A stretch of DNA of 64,000 nucleotides, from positions 62,001 to 126,000 of the forward strand of contig NZ_JAGFNU010000009.1 of NCBI RefSeq assembly GCF_018457175.1. The letters are read 5' to 3'. Each line of letters starts with the position of its first letter. The stretch's first letter is position 1. Shown here piece after piece: positions 46,633 through 56,263 of this stretch. The position numbers were made by a program, and so were the translations under genes. The notes under the pieces are model-generated. The model searched no databases and was not told the DNA's origin. It saw only the letters and a program-made list of their open reading frames with translations. This DNA is from Pseudohalocynthiibacter aestuariivivens. GTDB taxonomy: Bacteria; Pseudomonadota; Alphaproteobacteria; Rhodobacterales; Rhodobacteraceae.

Positions 46633-47392
46633 CCTGTCCCTCTTGATCGACGCCGCCCATGCGAGCGGCGCGATTGCGCGACGATACTGGAAAAATTCGC
46701 CCGATTTCTGGGACAAACTGGATGGCGCTGGCCCGGTAACAGAAGCCGATCTGGAAATCGACCGGATGCTGACGGCTGAACTGCGCGGCGCACGGCCTGA
46801 CTATGGCTGGTTGTCCGAGGAAACCGAAGATGACGCCCAGCGTCTGAGCCATGAGAAAGTTTTCATCATTGACCCGATCGACGGAACCCGCGCGTTTATT
46901 GCCGGGGAACGCAATTTTTCCCATTCACTGGCAATAGCGGAAAACGGTCGGATCACGACAGCCGCCGTCTTTCTACCGATGCTCGATAAACTTTATGTCG
47001 CGACTTCCGGCAGCCACGCCTTGTTAAACGACAGACCAATCACGGTCAGCAGTGTCGCGATCGAAAAGGCGAACCTGCTGGCCGCAAAGCCCAACTTTGA
47101 AACACAACACTGGCCGGGTGGTGTGCCCCCTGTAAAGCGGCATTTCCGTTCGTCACTGGCGTACAGGTTATGCCTGGTCGCAGAGGGCGCATTTGATGGC
47201 ATGCTCACGTTGCGCGACACTTGGGAATGGGACGTTGCCGCAGGCAGCCTGATTGCAGCGCAGGCTGGCGCCACAGTTTCAGATACCCACGGCGGGAAAC
47301 CGGCATACAACAACGCGCGCCCTATGCTGAAAGGCATGATCGCCGCGGGCCCGGGCCTGCACAGCGGTCTGCGTGCCCGTTTGCCAGACTAA
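46619..47392 (+). CDS. Inositol-monophosphatase-family phosphatase, CysQ-like
   Basis: 257 residues with a TTG start at 46619, seven bases after GAGGGG and 14 bases inside pmbA; no ATG fits. Metal-binding motifs: WLSEETED (Glu), DPIDGTRAFIAGERNF and the C-terminal WEWDVAAGSLIAAQAGA. CysQ-type enzymes split 3'-phosphoadenosine 5'-phosphate; other substrates in the family cannot be excluded. It is shorter in the loop than SuhB at 60907-61695. Confidence 0.85.
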   Translation: MPASDLSLLIDAAHASGAIARRYWKNSPDFWDKLDGAGPVTEADLEIDRMLTAELRGARPDYGWLSEETEDDAQRLSHEKVFIIDPIDGTRAFIAGERNFSHSLAIAENGRITTAAVFLPMLDKLYVATSGSHALLNDRPITVSSVAIEKANLLAAKPNFETQHWPGGVPPVKRHFRSSLAYRLCLVAEGAFDGMLTLRDTWEWDVAAGSLIAAQAGATVSDTHGGKPAYNNARPMLKGMIAAGPGLHSGLRARLPD

Positions 47393-47402
47393 AGTCTTAG
47401 GC

Positions 47403-47519
47403 CTATTTGCCTTTGGATGGCTTTTCCTTCGCGCCGCCCTTTTCCCCTTTTGACCCTGATTTAACGTAACCACCGGGGGTCGGGCTTTTCTTGTCTTCGC
47501 TTTTCTTGCGGTCACTCAT
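47403..47519 (-). CDS. 38-residue basic protein, Lys/Gly/Ser-rich
   Basis: Very small gene: ATG at 47519, five bases after GGAGCG, stop at 47403. It starts MSDRKKSEDKKSPTPGGYVK and ends in Lys/Gly/Ser-rich repeats. All residues are polar or charged, so it is probably disordered, with a high positive charge. Converges on the CysQ-like gene. Similar tiny proteins occur in other Rhodobacterales by recollection. Function unknown; nucleic-acid or surface binding is possible. Confidence 0.6.
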   Translation of the reverse strand: MSDRKKSEDKKSPTPGGYVKSGSKGEKGGAKEKPSKGK

Positions 47520-47867
47520 CGAACGCTCCAATACTTAATTACCTAAAAACAACGATCTTAATCTGCCAAATCGCGCAGTAGCGTGTAAAGCGTCGCCAAG
47601 AACAGGAATCTGATCAAGTGTTTTTTCAAAACGAACCTGGGGCAGCCCAGGATTACTTTTTGGCTGAACCTGTTACATCCGGAGTTGGGATTTTGCCGAA
47701 AAACCCGCCTCTGTTCCGGTAAACTAGGAACCTCTCGCGGCACCTGTTCTCGTCACTATACAGTTTGCCCGCACAGAAGCCTTGATGAGATCAAGCTTCG
47801 CCTCTTTCCCCTGTGTCATCAATCCACTAGGGTACGGGCAACGTTTTAATACCTTTCGGAGGACCAT
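47520..47867. other. Intergenic gap, no supported gene
   Basis: About 350 bases. Contains the promoter of the small basic protein on one side and the GGAGG site for the DUF4170 gene on the other. A 61-codon frame on the minus strand (47558-47743) has no start signal and no known features. A possible stem (CTGGGGCAGCCCAG, 47637-47650) is seen. Nothing else recognised. Confidence 0.5.
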
Positions 47868-48113
47868 ATGACCCAACGTCTTCACCTCGTTTTTGGTGGC
47901 GAGCTTGTCGACCCGACAAAGAACGCATTTAAAAGCGTCGAGGATATTCACATCGTTGGCATGTATCCAGACTATGCCTCCGCTTACAATTCCTGGAAGA
48001 GTGAAGCCCAACGCACAGTGGACAATGCCCACATGCGGTATTTCATTGCCCATATTCACCGCCTTCGCGACGAAGAAACAGAAGCTTCGTCGACCGAAGA
48101 GCTTGGCAACTAA
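47868..48113 (+). CDS. DUF4170 domain protein
   Basis: 81 residues with a GGAGG site six bases before the ATG. LHLVFGGELVDPTKNAF and DIHIVGMYPDYASAYNSWKS match DUF4170, a small alphaproteobacterial family. Usually next to kdtA, as here. Function unknown; the location suggests a link to lipid A/Kdo synthesis. Confidence 0.87.
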   Translation: MTQRLHLVFGGELVDPTKNAFKSVEDIHIVGMYPDYASAYNSWKSEAQRTVDNAHMRYFIAHIHRLRDEETEASSTEELGN

Positions 48114-48125
48114 GCGGATTAAGCA

Positions 48126-49409
48126 GTGGCACAGTCTTTTGGTCTGATGCTCTATTATGTTCTGGCGCACCAGTATGGTGTGCTTCAGCGTCGGCGACTG
48201 GAGCACCAGAAAGATGCAACCCGCATCCACGAAAGACTGGGAACCCCCAAAGAGCGGCGCCCTGACGCCCCTCTGATCTGGTGTCACGTTAAAACCAAAA
48301 CGCAGGTGGACGCCTTTTTCGAAACCATATCTCGCATCCGTGAAGATGGTGATGAACTTTGGTTTCTTCTGACCTCAGAGTCTGCAGATTTAGATGATTT
48401 TTTGAAACAACACCTTCCTGAACAGTGCTTTCATCTTTTTTTGCCGTTACAAGCACCGCAATTTATCCGTCCTTATCTTGAACACTGGAAACCCGATGCC
48501 GTGGTCTGGACAGAAAACCCAAGCCATCCGCTGATCTTGTGCGAAATCGCAGCCAGAAAAATCCCTTTGATTTTAGCGGACGCAAACATGCCAGCGGCGA
48601 AACCTTCACTTTTTCATCAGCTTTTGAGGCTCGACAAAAGTCTTTATCAGAAGTTCGAGGCGATTTTAGCCCGCGATGAAGAAACTGCTGATTGGTTGAA
48701 ACGTCAGGGAATTGAGACTGACAAGATAGAAATTATTGGTCCAATGCAGGAAGGCACTGTTGCGCTTGCGTGCAACGAAGTCGAGCGTGCGCGTCTTGCA
48801 GCGTTATTGCTGACACGGCCGATCTGGCTGGCCGCGTGTTGCTCGGAAAATGAAGAGGCGATTGTTATTGCCGCCCATAAAACTGCGATGCGGCGCGCCC
48901 ACAGGCTTTTACTTATCGTCGTGCCTGAGCGCCCGGAGCGCGGGTCGACACTGGCGCAGGACTTTGAGGCGGCGGGTCTTAACACCTGTTTGAGGTCTGG
49001 TGGGGAAGACCCGGATGAGAACACGCAAGTTTATGTCGCAGACACAGAGGGTGAAATGGGCCTGTGGTATCGGTTGGCCCCGACAACATTCATGGGTGGC
49101 ACGCTTGAACCAAACACCAAACCTGGCGGTGCCAGCCCCTATGATCCTGCTGCGTTGGGTTCTGCCATACTACACGGTCCCGAACTAGGTCCCTTTGCAG
49201 ATAGCTACGCGCGTCTTGGCGAAGCCGGAGCTACAGAGTTTGTTGAAGACAAAACAACCCTGGCAACCGCAGTTGAGACCCTATTAGCCCCTGATAAGGC
49301 GGCAATCATGGCGCATAACGCTTGGGCCGTGTCCTCTGGCGGGTCCCTCGTGACCGGGCGCATTATCGAGCTTCTGACAGATGTGCTCGACACACCGAGG
49401 GCGGGCTGA
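48126..49409 (+). CDS. waaA: 3-deoxy-D-manno-octulosonic acid (Kdo) transferase
   Basis: 427 residues, GTG start 12 bases after DUF4170. Glycosyltransferase B fold of the KdtA family: [31 protein letters not shown], and C-terminal [24 protein letters not shown] with the GG-xxxP region for CMP-Kdo. It adds Kdo to lipid IVA at the inner membrane. N-terminal membrane segment is weak. It overlaps lpxK by one base. Confidence 0.9.
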   Translation: MAQSFGLMLYYVLAHQYGVLQRRRLEHQKDATRIHERLGTPKERRPDAPLIWCHVKTKTQVDAFFETISRIREDGDELWFLLTSESADLDDFLKQHLPEQCFHLFLPLQAPQFIRPYLEHWKPDAVVWTENPSHPLILCEIAARKIPLILADANMPAAKPSLFHQLLRLDKSLYQKFEAILARDEETADWLKRQGIETDKIEIIGPMQEGTVALACNEVERARLAALLLTRPIWLAACCSENEEAIVIAAHKTAMRRAHRLLLIVVPERPERGSTLAQDFEAAGLNTCLRSGGEDPDENTQVYVADTEGEMGLWYRLAPTTFMGGTLEPNTKPGGASPYDPAALGSAILHGPELGPFADSYARLGEAGATEFVEDKTTLATAVETLLAPDKAAIMAHNAWAVSSGGSLVTGRIIELLTDVLDTPRAG

Positions 49410-50404
49410 TGCAGGCACCACGCTTTTGGTTCACACCTCCCGATCAACCTGATTGGCGCGCGCGGCTTCTGGCCCCGCTCAGCGCGCTCTACAGCGTTGG
49501 AACCGCGCGAAGACTGGCGCGTGGGAGCGGGCTACGCCTGCCGGTGCCCGTGATCTGCATTGGTAATCTGAATGCGGGCGGAACCGGCAAGACACCCACA
49601 GCAATTGCTATTGTCATGCGGCTTAAGGAACAGGGTTTCGTGCCACATATCGTGTCTCGCGGGCACGGTGGAAGCCTATCTGGGCCGGTTCATGTGAGCG
49701 AGACCGCGCATACTGCGAGCATGGTTGGCGATGAGCCCCTATTGCTTGCAGCGTTTGCTCCAACCTGGGTGGCTAAGGACCGGGCGGCGGGCGCTGAGGC
49801 GGCCATTGCTGCAGGTGCAGATATCATCGTATTGGATGATGGGTTTCAGAACCCCAGCTTGATTAAGGATCTTTCGATCATCGTTGTTGATGCGCTGCAC
49901 GGGTTTGGCAATGGACGGGTTTTACCTGCGGGGCCTTTGCGCGAACCAGTGGACGTTGGACTAGAGCGTGGTGATTTGTTGTTGTCGATCGGAGACGACA
50001 AAGCTCAGGATAAATTCGCAGACCTTTGGGCAGAACGCATTCCCCTTCCGCATCTCAAGGGCGTGCTTAAACCGCTTCAAACAGGAATAGAATGGGGTGA
50101 GATGTGTGTGCTTGCCTTTGCAGGTATTGGGCATCCGGAGAAGTTTTTTGCAACCCTGCGCGCAGAAGGAGCAGACGTTGTACGGGCCGAAGCGCTGAGC
50201 GACCATCAACCCCTGACACCTGCCCTGATGAAACGCCTTGAGACCGAAGCGAAGTTGCGCAATGCACAACTGGTCACAACAGAAAAGGACGCGGTGCGCC
50301 TGCCCCGTGATTTTCGGCTGAAAGTACTGACAGTTCCGGTACGGCTTGAGATTTCAGACTGGAGCAGTTTTGATGCCGCATTGAAGCGGGTTACTTCTGG
50401 CTAA
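49409..50404 (+). CDS. lpxK: Tetraacyldisaccharide 4'-kinase
   Basis: 331 residues from the ATG at 49409, sharing one base with the waaA stop (TGATG). Walker A region [20 protein letters not shown] and DDGFQNPSL, the LpxK hallmark, are both visible. It phosphorylates the 4' position of lipid A disaccharide at the inner membrane. It overlaps the converging CoA transferase gene by 14 bases. Confidence 0.93.
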   Translation: MQAPRFWFTPPDQPDWRARLLAPLSALYSVGTARRLARGSGLRLPVPVICIGNLNAGGTGKTPTAIAIVMRLKEQGFVPHIVSRGHGGSLSGPVHVSETAHTASMVGDEPLLLAAFAPTWVAKDRAAGAEAAIAAGADIIVLDDGFQNPSLIKDLSIIVVDALHGFGNGRVLPAGPLREPVDVGLERGDLLLSIGDDKAQDKFADLWAERIPLPHLKGVLKPLQTGIEWGEMCVLAFAGIGHPEKFFATLRAEGADVVRAEALSDHQPLTPALMKRLETEAKLRNAQLVTTEKDAVRLPRDFRLKVLTVPVRLEISDWSSFDAALKRVTSG

Positions 50405-51533
50405 GCTCTGCCCTTATTTCACCCCCGTGTTCGTCCAGTTTCGGCGAGGGGCGTTCCATCGTCAGCTCCGCCTCAGAGAAAACGAAGGGTGCCCGAACCG
50501 TAGGAACCCCATCAAGCGTTTGCTGCATTTCGCGTGCTTTCACATGCGGGTCAGCAAACACCTCTTCCAGATCATTAATCGGTCCTGCAGGAACGCCCTT
50601 ACTCTCACAAACGGCCAGCAAGTCGGCCTTACTGAAGGTGACTGTCACCGCTGTTAACAGTTCGGTCAGCTTTTCCCGGTTTTTGATCCGATCCGCATTG
50701 GTCAGAAACTCTGGTGCTTCCGCCAAATCGGGCAGACCAAGCAAGAGGCAAAGCCGCTGGTACTGTGCGTCGTTCCCCGTTGCGATGATGATATAGCCAT
50801 CCGCACAATCAAATACCTGATAGGGTACGAGGTTCTGATGCATATTCCCTATCCGCTCGGGTGCTTTGCCCGTGGTCAGATAGTTCATTGCCTGATTGGC
50901 GGTGACGGATACGGCAACATCCAGCAGCGCCATGTCGATTTGCTGGCCCTTGCCGGTGATACTGCGTTGATGCACAGCAGCAAGAATTGCAGTGGTCGCA
51001 TATACGCCGGTGAAGATATCCGTTACCGCAACCCCAACCTTTTGCGGCTGGCCGTCTGGTGCACCTGTGATCGACATAAGACCCGACATGCCCTGAATGA
51101 TGTAGTCGTATCCTGCGCGATGCGCGTAGGGGCCGGTTTGACCGAACCCGGTGATCGAACAGTAAATAAGCCTTGGGTTCAGTTCGCTCAGGCTTTTGTA
51201 GTCCAGCCCGTATTTTTCGAGACCGCCGAATTTGAAATTTTCGATCAGGATATCTGCGTCAGCGACCAACGCCCGCACGGTTTCCTGCCCTTCAGTGGTT
51301 CGAAAATTAACGGCAATGGACCGTTTGCCACGGTTGCAACTGTGAAAGTAGCTCGCAGAGCGATCATCATCACGTTCTAAGAACGGCGGTCCCCACTGGC
51401 GGGTGTCGTCACCCGAGGGGCTTTCAACCTTGATAACGTCAGCCCCGAGATCCGCGAGCGTTTGGCCAGCCCAAGGGCCCGCAAGAATACGCGCCAGTTC
51501 AACGACCTTCAGGCCCGTAAGAGGAGCTGTCAT
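50391..51533 (-). CDS. CaiB/BaiF (family III) CoA transferase
   Basis: 380 residues: [47 protein letters not shown], and [20 protein letters not shown] are classic for family III CoA transferases. The catalytic Asp lies in the DYIIQG stretch. They move CoA between acids; the substrate is unknown. It lies 1 base from the DsbA gene, sharing an A between stop and start. Confidence 0.92.
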   Translation of the reverse strand: MTAPLTGLKVVELARILAGPWAGQTLADLGADVIKVESPSGDDTRQWGPPFLERDDDRSASYFHSCNRGKRSIAVNFRTTEGQETVRALVADADILIENFKFGGLEKYGLDYKSLSELNPRLIYCSITGFGQTGPYAHRAGYDYIIQGMSGLMSITGAPDGQPQKVGVAVTDIFTGVYATTAILAAVHQRSITGKGQQIDMALLDVAVSVTANQAMNYLTTGKAPERIGNMHQNLVPYQVFDCADGYIIIATGNDAQYQRLCLLLGLPDLAEAPEFLTNADRIKNREKLTELLTAVTVTFSKADLLAVCESKGVPAGPINDLEEVFADPHVKAREMQQTLDGVPTVRAPFVFSEAELTMERPSPKLDEHGGEIRAELSQK

Positions 51534-52198
51534 CAGCCAGCCAGCTTCTCGTCGAGAATGGCGCGGAACTCATCATAGCCCATATTGTTGTATTTGGTGC
51601 CGTCGATGACAAAGGAAGGGGTGGAATTAATGTCATCCGCTGCCGCGTTCTTTTGGTAAAGAGCCACCATCGCCTGAGCGGTGTCACCGTCATTCAGACA
51701 TGCGTTCATCTGATCGTCCGACATGCCGGCAGCACGGCCAATGGTACGCAGGTTGTTGACGATGGTTTCCGGCTCACCACCTTCAAGCCACTCACGTTGC
51801 CGGTGATAAAGCATGTCGGAAATGCCAAAATAGCGCATTTCACCACCACAACGCGCCAGCATCCCGGCCCAAAGGCCAAAGCGGTCAAAGTAAACTTCGC
51901 GGTAGATGAACCTTACCTTACCCGTGTCGATGTAATCCGCTTTTAGCTGTGGAAACGTATTCTTGTGGAAGTTTGCACAATGAGGGCAGGTGAAGGACGC
52001 ATATTCGATCATCGTGATTGGTGCATTTTCATCACCCATCGCCATCTCGACGATACCAGATGTATCGATGTTGCTGGCTTCCTGCGCACTGACACTGCCA
52101 AGGCTCGGGCCAGTTGTCTGGGATTGGTTGTTATAGAAATAGGCGCCACCTGCGATCAGCGCGAGTGCTGTGCCTCCGAGGAAAAGTCTGCGTTGCAT
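51533..52198 (-). CDS. DsbA-family thiol:disulfide oxidoreductase
   Basis: 221 residues, an N-terminal signal/anchor (about 4-22), then the thioredoxin fold with active site CPHC in ASFTCPHCANFHKN and helical insertion. The cis-proline lies in DINSTPSFVIDGTKY. A periplasmic disulfide-forming or reducing protein of the Com1/BdbD group. Only two further cysteines are seen (in AGMLARCG and MNACLND). It follows the DciA-like gene by 14 bases. Confidence 0.9.
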   Translation of the reverse strand: MQRRLFLGGTALALIAGGAYFYNNQSQTTGPSLGSVSAQEASNIDTSGIVEMAMGDENAPITMIEYASFTCPHCANFHKNTFPQLKADYIDTGKVRFIYREVYFDRFGLWAGMLARCGGEMRYFGISDMLYHRQREWLEGGEPETIVNNLRTIGRAAGMSDDQMNACLNDGDTAQAMVALYQKNAAADDINSTPSFVIDGTKYNNMGYDEFRAILDEKLAG

Positions 52199-52212
52199 GA
52201 GGGGGACCTCTT

Positions 52213-52740
52213 CTAAAGTTTGTTACGAGATAAGATTTTTTCACCCAGTGCTGCAAGGGCAGAACGTAAATCATCATCCTGAACGGGTTTTGCAACCTCT
52301 TGGGCTGCGTTTCGTACTGCCGGGTCAGGTTCTGGAGTGGTATTTTTGGGTGCAGGTTTAAAAGACATCTGACCTTCTGCAAATCCGGTAGGCGCCGTTT
52401 GCGTGACACGGATTCGCGAAATGGCGGAGTATCCGTAACAGGCATTTACCTTTTCACGAATACGCTCTTTCTGCATTTCAACAATTGGTGCATTGGCCCC
52501 GTTTGTCAGGATGGTCAGCGTCGCGCCAAAGCCGTCACGCCCATATCCGACCTTAACCGGATACGCAGTCGCAGCGATTTCGGCACCGATAATTTCTTCC
52601 CAATGCGTCAACAGCCGGGTTACCGCGAACCCGCGAGATTCACTGGCTTTGCGTATACGGGTTTGCAACAGGCTCGAGGTCTGCGCAAAGCCTTTGCCTC
52701 TGCGCGGATGTTTTGGGTATTGCGCTGATGTACGTGCCAT
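52213..52740 (-). CDS. dciA: DciA-like protein (DUF721)
   Basis: 175 residues; the DUF721 core runs from the N-terminus: GFAVTRLLTHWEEIIGAEIA, then ATLTILTNGANAPIVEM. DciA loads the replicative helicase DnaB in most bacteria. Here the core is followed by a variable C-terminal tail (about 120-175) that may be disordered. It shares the minus strand with dsbA and is divergent from mutY. Confidence 0.82.
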   Translation of the reverse strand: MARTSAQYPKHPRRGKGFAQTSSLLQTRIRKASESRGFAVTRLLTHWEEIIGAEIAATAYPVKVGYGRDGFGATLTILTNGANAPIVEMQKERIREKVNACYGYSAISRIRVTQTAPTGFAEGQMSFKPAPKNTTPEPDPAVRNAAQEVAKPVQDDDLRSALAALGEKILSRNKL

Positions 52741-52821
52741 CTTTTCATCCCGTAATTGCGCGCTATCTTAGACTCATGCGGCGCAACTGCCAGCGCAATA
52801 GCGCCACAGGAGATATAAAAC

Positions 52822-53880
52822 TTGCGTGATAGTCAGCTTAGGCAGGAAATATTAGACTGGTATGACAGGTTTGCCCGTGAAATGCCCTGGCGTATTGCCC
52901 CGGCAGACCGCAAAGCCGGACAGGTCCCCGACCCCTATCGCATTTGGCTGTCCGAAGTCATGCTGCAACAAACAACTGTGGCAGCAGTGCGCGACTACTT
53001 TCACCGTTTCACAACGCGTTGGCCGAATGTCCGCTCATTGGCGGCCGCCGAGGACGGGGATGTTATGGGGGAATGGGCCGGACTAGGTTACTACGCCCGG
53101 GCGCGCAACCTGTTGAAATGCGCGCGTGCAGTCGTGGAACAGCATGGCGGAACGTTTCCGGATACTTATGATGCACTGCTGACTTTGCCGGGAATTGGCC
53201 CCTATACGGCGGCCGCGATAGCCTCTATCGCGTTTGACCTGCCGGAGACAGTTGTTGACGGCAACGTTGAAAGAGTGATGGCGCGGTTACATGCGATTGA
53301 GACGCCCCTGCCCGCTGCGAAGCCAGAACTCACAAAGCTCGCACAGGCTTTGACACCCGAAACTAGGCCCGGTGACTACGCTCAGGCGGTCATGGACCTT
53401 GGAGCCACGATCTGCACCCCGAAATCACCCGCTTGCGGTATTTGCCCATGGTCAACGGACTGCGTTGCGCGTGCCAAAGGTATTCAGGCAGAGCTGCCAA
53501 AGAAAACACCTAAAAACCCGAAACCCATACGGTATGGCGTTGCTTTCCTTGCGAAGCGGTATGACGGTGCGTGGCTGCTGGAACGCCGCCCGGATAAAGG
53601 CTTGCTCGGCGGAATGCTTGGCTGGCCCGGCTCGGATTGGGGAGATGTTGCAACCGAAGCCCCCCCAATTGCCGCGAACTGGCAAACCGTACCAGCGGAA
53701 GTGCGTCACACCTTCACACATTTCCATCTTCGGCTTGCTTTGCGCTATGCCGATGTTTCACAGGATTGCAGACCAATTTCAGGAAATTTCCTGCCGCTTG
53801 ATAAGTTTCGACCGTCCGACCTGCCGACAGTTATGCGAAAGGCCTTTGATCTGACGCAAGGTTTTTTGCAGGAAGATTGA
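52822..53880 (+). CDS. mutY: A/G-specific adenine glycosylase
   Basis: 352 residues with a TTG start at 52822, GGAG upstream at ten bases. HhH-GPD domain: LQQTTVAAVRDYFHRF, LPGIGPYTAAAIASIAF, then DGNVERVMARL with the catalytic Asp of MutY. The Fe-S cluster cysteines are in CTPKSPACGICPWSTDC. C-terminal NUDIX-like domain (about 235-350) recognises 8-oxoG. It removes adenine mispaired with 8-oxoguanine. Overlaps or abuts the AlkB gene. Confidence 0.95.
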   Translation: MRDSQLRQEILDWYDRFAREMPWRIAPADRKAGQVPDPYRIWLSEVMLQQTTVAAVRDYFHRFTTRWPNVRSLAAAEDGDVMGEWAGLGYYARARNLLKCARAVVEQHGGTFPDTYDALLTLPGIGPYTAAAIASIAFDLPETVVDGNVERVMARLHAIETPLPAAKPELTKLAQALTPETRPGDYAQAVMDLGATICTPKSPACGICPWSTDCVARAKGIQAELPKKTPKNPKPIRYGVAFLAKRYDGAWLLERRPDKGLLGGMLGWPGSDWGDVATEAPPIAANWQTVPAEVRHTFTHFHLRLALRYADVSQDCRPISGNFLPLDKFRPSDLPTVMRKAFDLTQGFLQED

Positions 53881-53933
53881 GTATCCCCGCGAAGACGCGT
53901 TATGATTTCACCAAAATCAAAAGGACGCCTGCG

Positions 53934-55067
53934 ATGATCCCTGCTGCACAGGTTGCTAAGCTGCAAAATGCGTTGCCGTTCTGGCTTTCGCTTGGGATGG
54001 TTCCGCTGACCTATCTGGGGGCAGTTTTTGGCGGTTGGGCGCTTATCCTTCAGCCGTTCTATGGTTTGTGCCTGTTCAGTATTCTCGACAAACTCACCGG
54101 TCTCAATCTGGAAAACCCCGACGTAGAGACTGATGAGGCCGATTTGTTTTGGTATCGGCTGATTACGTTGCTCTGGTTTCCGATTCAGCTTTGCGTGGTT
54201 TTTGGGACAATCTGGTGGGTGACGCACACCGATCATCTGGCACTCTGGGAAAAGATTGTTCTTTTTTACGGTGTTGGGATGCTGTCAGGCGGTATCGGCA
54301 TAACCTACAGCCACGAACTGATGCACCAGAAAAACAATCTGGAACGCTGGTTGGGGGATCTTTTGCTTGCGATGGTTCTCTACAGCCATTTTCGCAGCGA
54401 GCATCTGCAGGTGCATCACAGCTATGTCGCAACACCGCGAGACCCGGTAACAGCGCGTTACAACGAAGGATTTCACAAGTTTTTCCTGCGTGTGCTGCGC
54501 CAATGTCTGCGCTCTGCATGGAATGCAGAAAAGGCGATGCTGGCGCGTAAGGGCAAAGGTGCCTTTGACAGATCAAACCCGTTTTTTCGCTACGGGACAT
54601 TGCAGGCGGCAATGCTTGTTCTGGCCTATCTGATCGGCGGTTGGGGCGGGCTGGCACTGTTCATCTATCAGGCATCCGTCGCTGTCTGGTTCTTAGAGCT
54701 GACGAACTACGTTGAGCACTATGGTCTAACCCGCAAACATCTTGGCGACGGAAAGTATGAACATGTCAAACCACGCCACAGCTGGAACGCAGCGCATAAA
54801 ACAACAAACTGGTTGCTGATAAACCTGCAGCGCCATTCAGACCACCACTACAAACCGAACCGGCGTTTTCCGTTGCTGCAAAACTATTCTGAAGCAGAGG
54901 CACCACAGTTGCCCTATGGCTATCCGGTAATGACTGCAGTCGCGATGGTACCACCGCTCTGGCGGCGCATGATGAACCCGCGCGTGCGAAGGTGGCGTTC
55001 GATGTATTATCCGGAGATCACCGATTGGTCGGCCTACAAAACCGCGAGCAATCCAATGCCGAGGTAG
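53934..55067 (+). CDS. alkB: Alkane 1-monooxygenase (AlkB family)
   Basis: 377 residues from the ATG at 53934 with AAAGGA before it; a TTG start 57 bases upstream would overlap mutY. Integral-membrane di-iron hydroxylase: the eight-histidine set lies in SHELMHQKN, HFRSEHLQVHHSY and LQRHSDHHY, and NYVEHYGL is a known AlkB box. It hydroxylates the terminal carbon of medium-chain alkanes or fatty chains. No rubredoxin or regulator is adjacent, so partners must be elsewhere. Confidence 0.9.
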   Translation: MIPAAQVAKLQNALPFWLSLGMVPLTYLGAVFGGWALILQPFYGLCLFSILDKLTGLNLENPDVETDEADLFWYRLITLLWFPIQLCVVFGTIWWVTHTDHLALWEKIVLFYGVGMLSGGIGITYSHELMHQKNNLERWLGDLLLAMVLYSHFRSEHLQVHHSYVATPRDPVTARYNEGFHKFFLRVLRQCLRSAWNAEKAMLARKGKGAFDRSNPFFRYGTLQAAMLVLAYLIGGWGGLALFIYQASVAVWFLELTNYVEHYGLTRKHLGDGKYEHVKPRHSWNAAHKTTNWLLINLQRHSDHHYKPNRRFPLLQNYSEAEAPQLPYGYPVMTAVAMVPPLWRRMMNPRVRRWRSMYYPEITDWSAYKTASNPMPR

Positions 55068-55246
55068 CGACAGAAGGGCCGTCATGTCATTTCAATCCAC
55101 AGATTTAGCGCCTTCAGCTATGGGCTCTTTCACCTTTAGGCGGTGATTGGCCGGTACATTTGACTAAGCGGCACACCCACAATATCTTTTAGAAGTCCTT
55201 ATCTTTAAGGCCAAGGAAGGCTGCGACATTTGCTCGCAAATAGTTA

Positions 55247-55262
55247 GTATACATTTGTATAC
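55247..55262. promoter_or_regulatory. Palindromic site upstream of the duplicated-domain gene
   Basis: GTATACA-TT-TGTATAC, a 16-base dyad, ends 71 bases before the start at 55334. Palindromes of this kind serve GntR- or TetR-type regulators; no such gene is next to it. The rest of the 55068-55333 gap has nothing recognised. Confidence 0.4.
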
Positions 55263-55333
55263 ATCGCAGTCGGTAGTGTATGCGGCACGTGGCCGGGCAC
55301 ATCAGTGTTTAGCGTCACTGACCCAGTAGCGAG

Positions 55334-56164
55334 ATGAATTTTATGACCCAAGCAACAATTTCCATAGACGACCGTATACAGTTCCTTGATGACCTCGAAA
55401 TCATGGAAGCGGATTTTTCAAATTATGCGTTTGTGACATCTCCGGATGTAAACCATTTCTATGATCGGCTCGAAGCTCGGATCGCAGAAACCGGAGAGGA
55501 CAAATGGTTCTTCCTGGTCAACCTGTCCGGTATGCGGATCGACCCAAGTGCGTGGCTTGTTTACGCAAAGCGCGGCAAGGCATTGAACCTCGCCCATTCG
55601 CAAGGATCCGTGCGGTTTGACGCAAGCGACGAAACCAAACGTCAGATTGAGCGCGACGCAAAAACAGAACGCTTTGACCCGAACCTCTTTTCCAATCGTG
55701 ACGCCGCGCTCGCCCGGATTGCAGAGATGCCATCGAAACGTCGCCGTAAGATCGTTTATGATCTGTCACTCACGCTGGACCAGATTGCTGAACGTGTTCG
55801 GTTTTTGTTTGATGATCAGATTATGGAAGCGGATTTTTCGAACCTCACTTTTGCGCATTCCGGTGACGTGAACGCGTTCTATGACTTTCTGGAAGAAGCG
55901 ATCAAAGAAACTGGCCAAAAATGGTATTTCCTCGTCAACTACGAAAGCACAAATATCTACCCGGAAGCTTGGGTCAGCTACGCCCAACGCGGCAAGAATC
56001 TTAACGCAGATGGTTCTTTGGGCACAGTACGCTTTGCGCCTGGTTCAGGGACTGAAGAACTGATCCGCATGCGTAGCGAAGGTCAGGACAGCCGCCCCAA
56101 TATCCGCAACACGCGCAAAGAAGCGCTTGAGCGGATCGCCGAAATGAAATCTGGGCAGGCCTAA
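55334..56164 (+). CDS. Uncharacterised protein with two tandem copies of one domain
   Basis: 276 residues, soluble, no signal peptide. Residues about 12-133 and 149-272 are copies: both have IMEADFSN (23-30; 163-170), FYD, KW(F/Y)FLVN, AW and YA-RGK, and end in EAL/AALxRIAEM. The middle segment with KWFFLVNLSGM looks like a small alpha/beta domain, perhaps of STAS/SpoIIAA type, but that is a guess. ATG at 55334 or 55343 may start. No neighbour shares its strand. Upstream, a dyad at 55247-55262 may regulate it. Confidence 0.7.
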   Translation: MNFMTQATISIDDRIQFLDDLEIMEADFSNYAFVTSPDVNHFYDRLEARIAETGEDKWFFLVNLSGMRIDPSAWLVYAKRGKALNLAHSQGSVRFDASDETKRQIERDAKTERFDPNLFSNRDAALARIAEMPSKRRRKIVYDLSLTLDQIAERVRFLFDDQIMEADFSNLTFAHSGDVNAFYDFLEEAIKETGQKWYFLVNYESTNIYPEAWVSYAQRGKNLNADGSLGTVRFAPGSGTEELIRMRSEGQDSRPNIRNTRKEALERIAEMKSGQA

Positions 56165-56263
56165 GAGCGGTATGTCATTCTGACATTTCGCTAAAGCGCA
56201 GCCTGTTCATCTGAATCTGCGGAAATTTGAAACTGCTGGAGTGTTAGGCGTAGTACCGAAAGC

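Noticed and set aside
47558-47743. 61-codon minus-strand frame in the gap before the DUF4170 gene
   Set aside because: No start signal, family feature or conservation evidence; likely chance.
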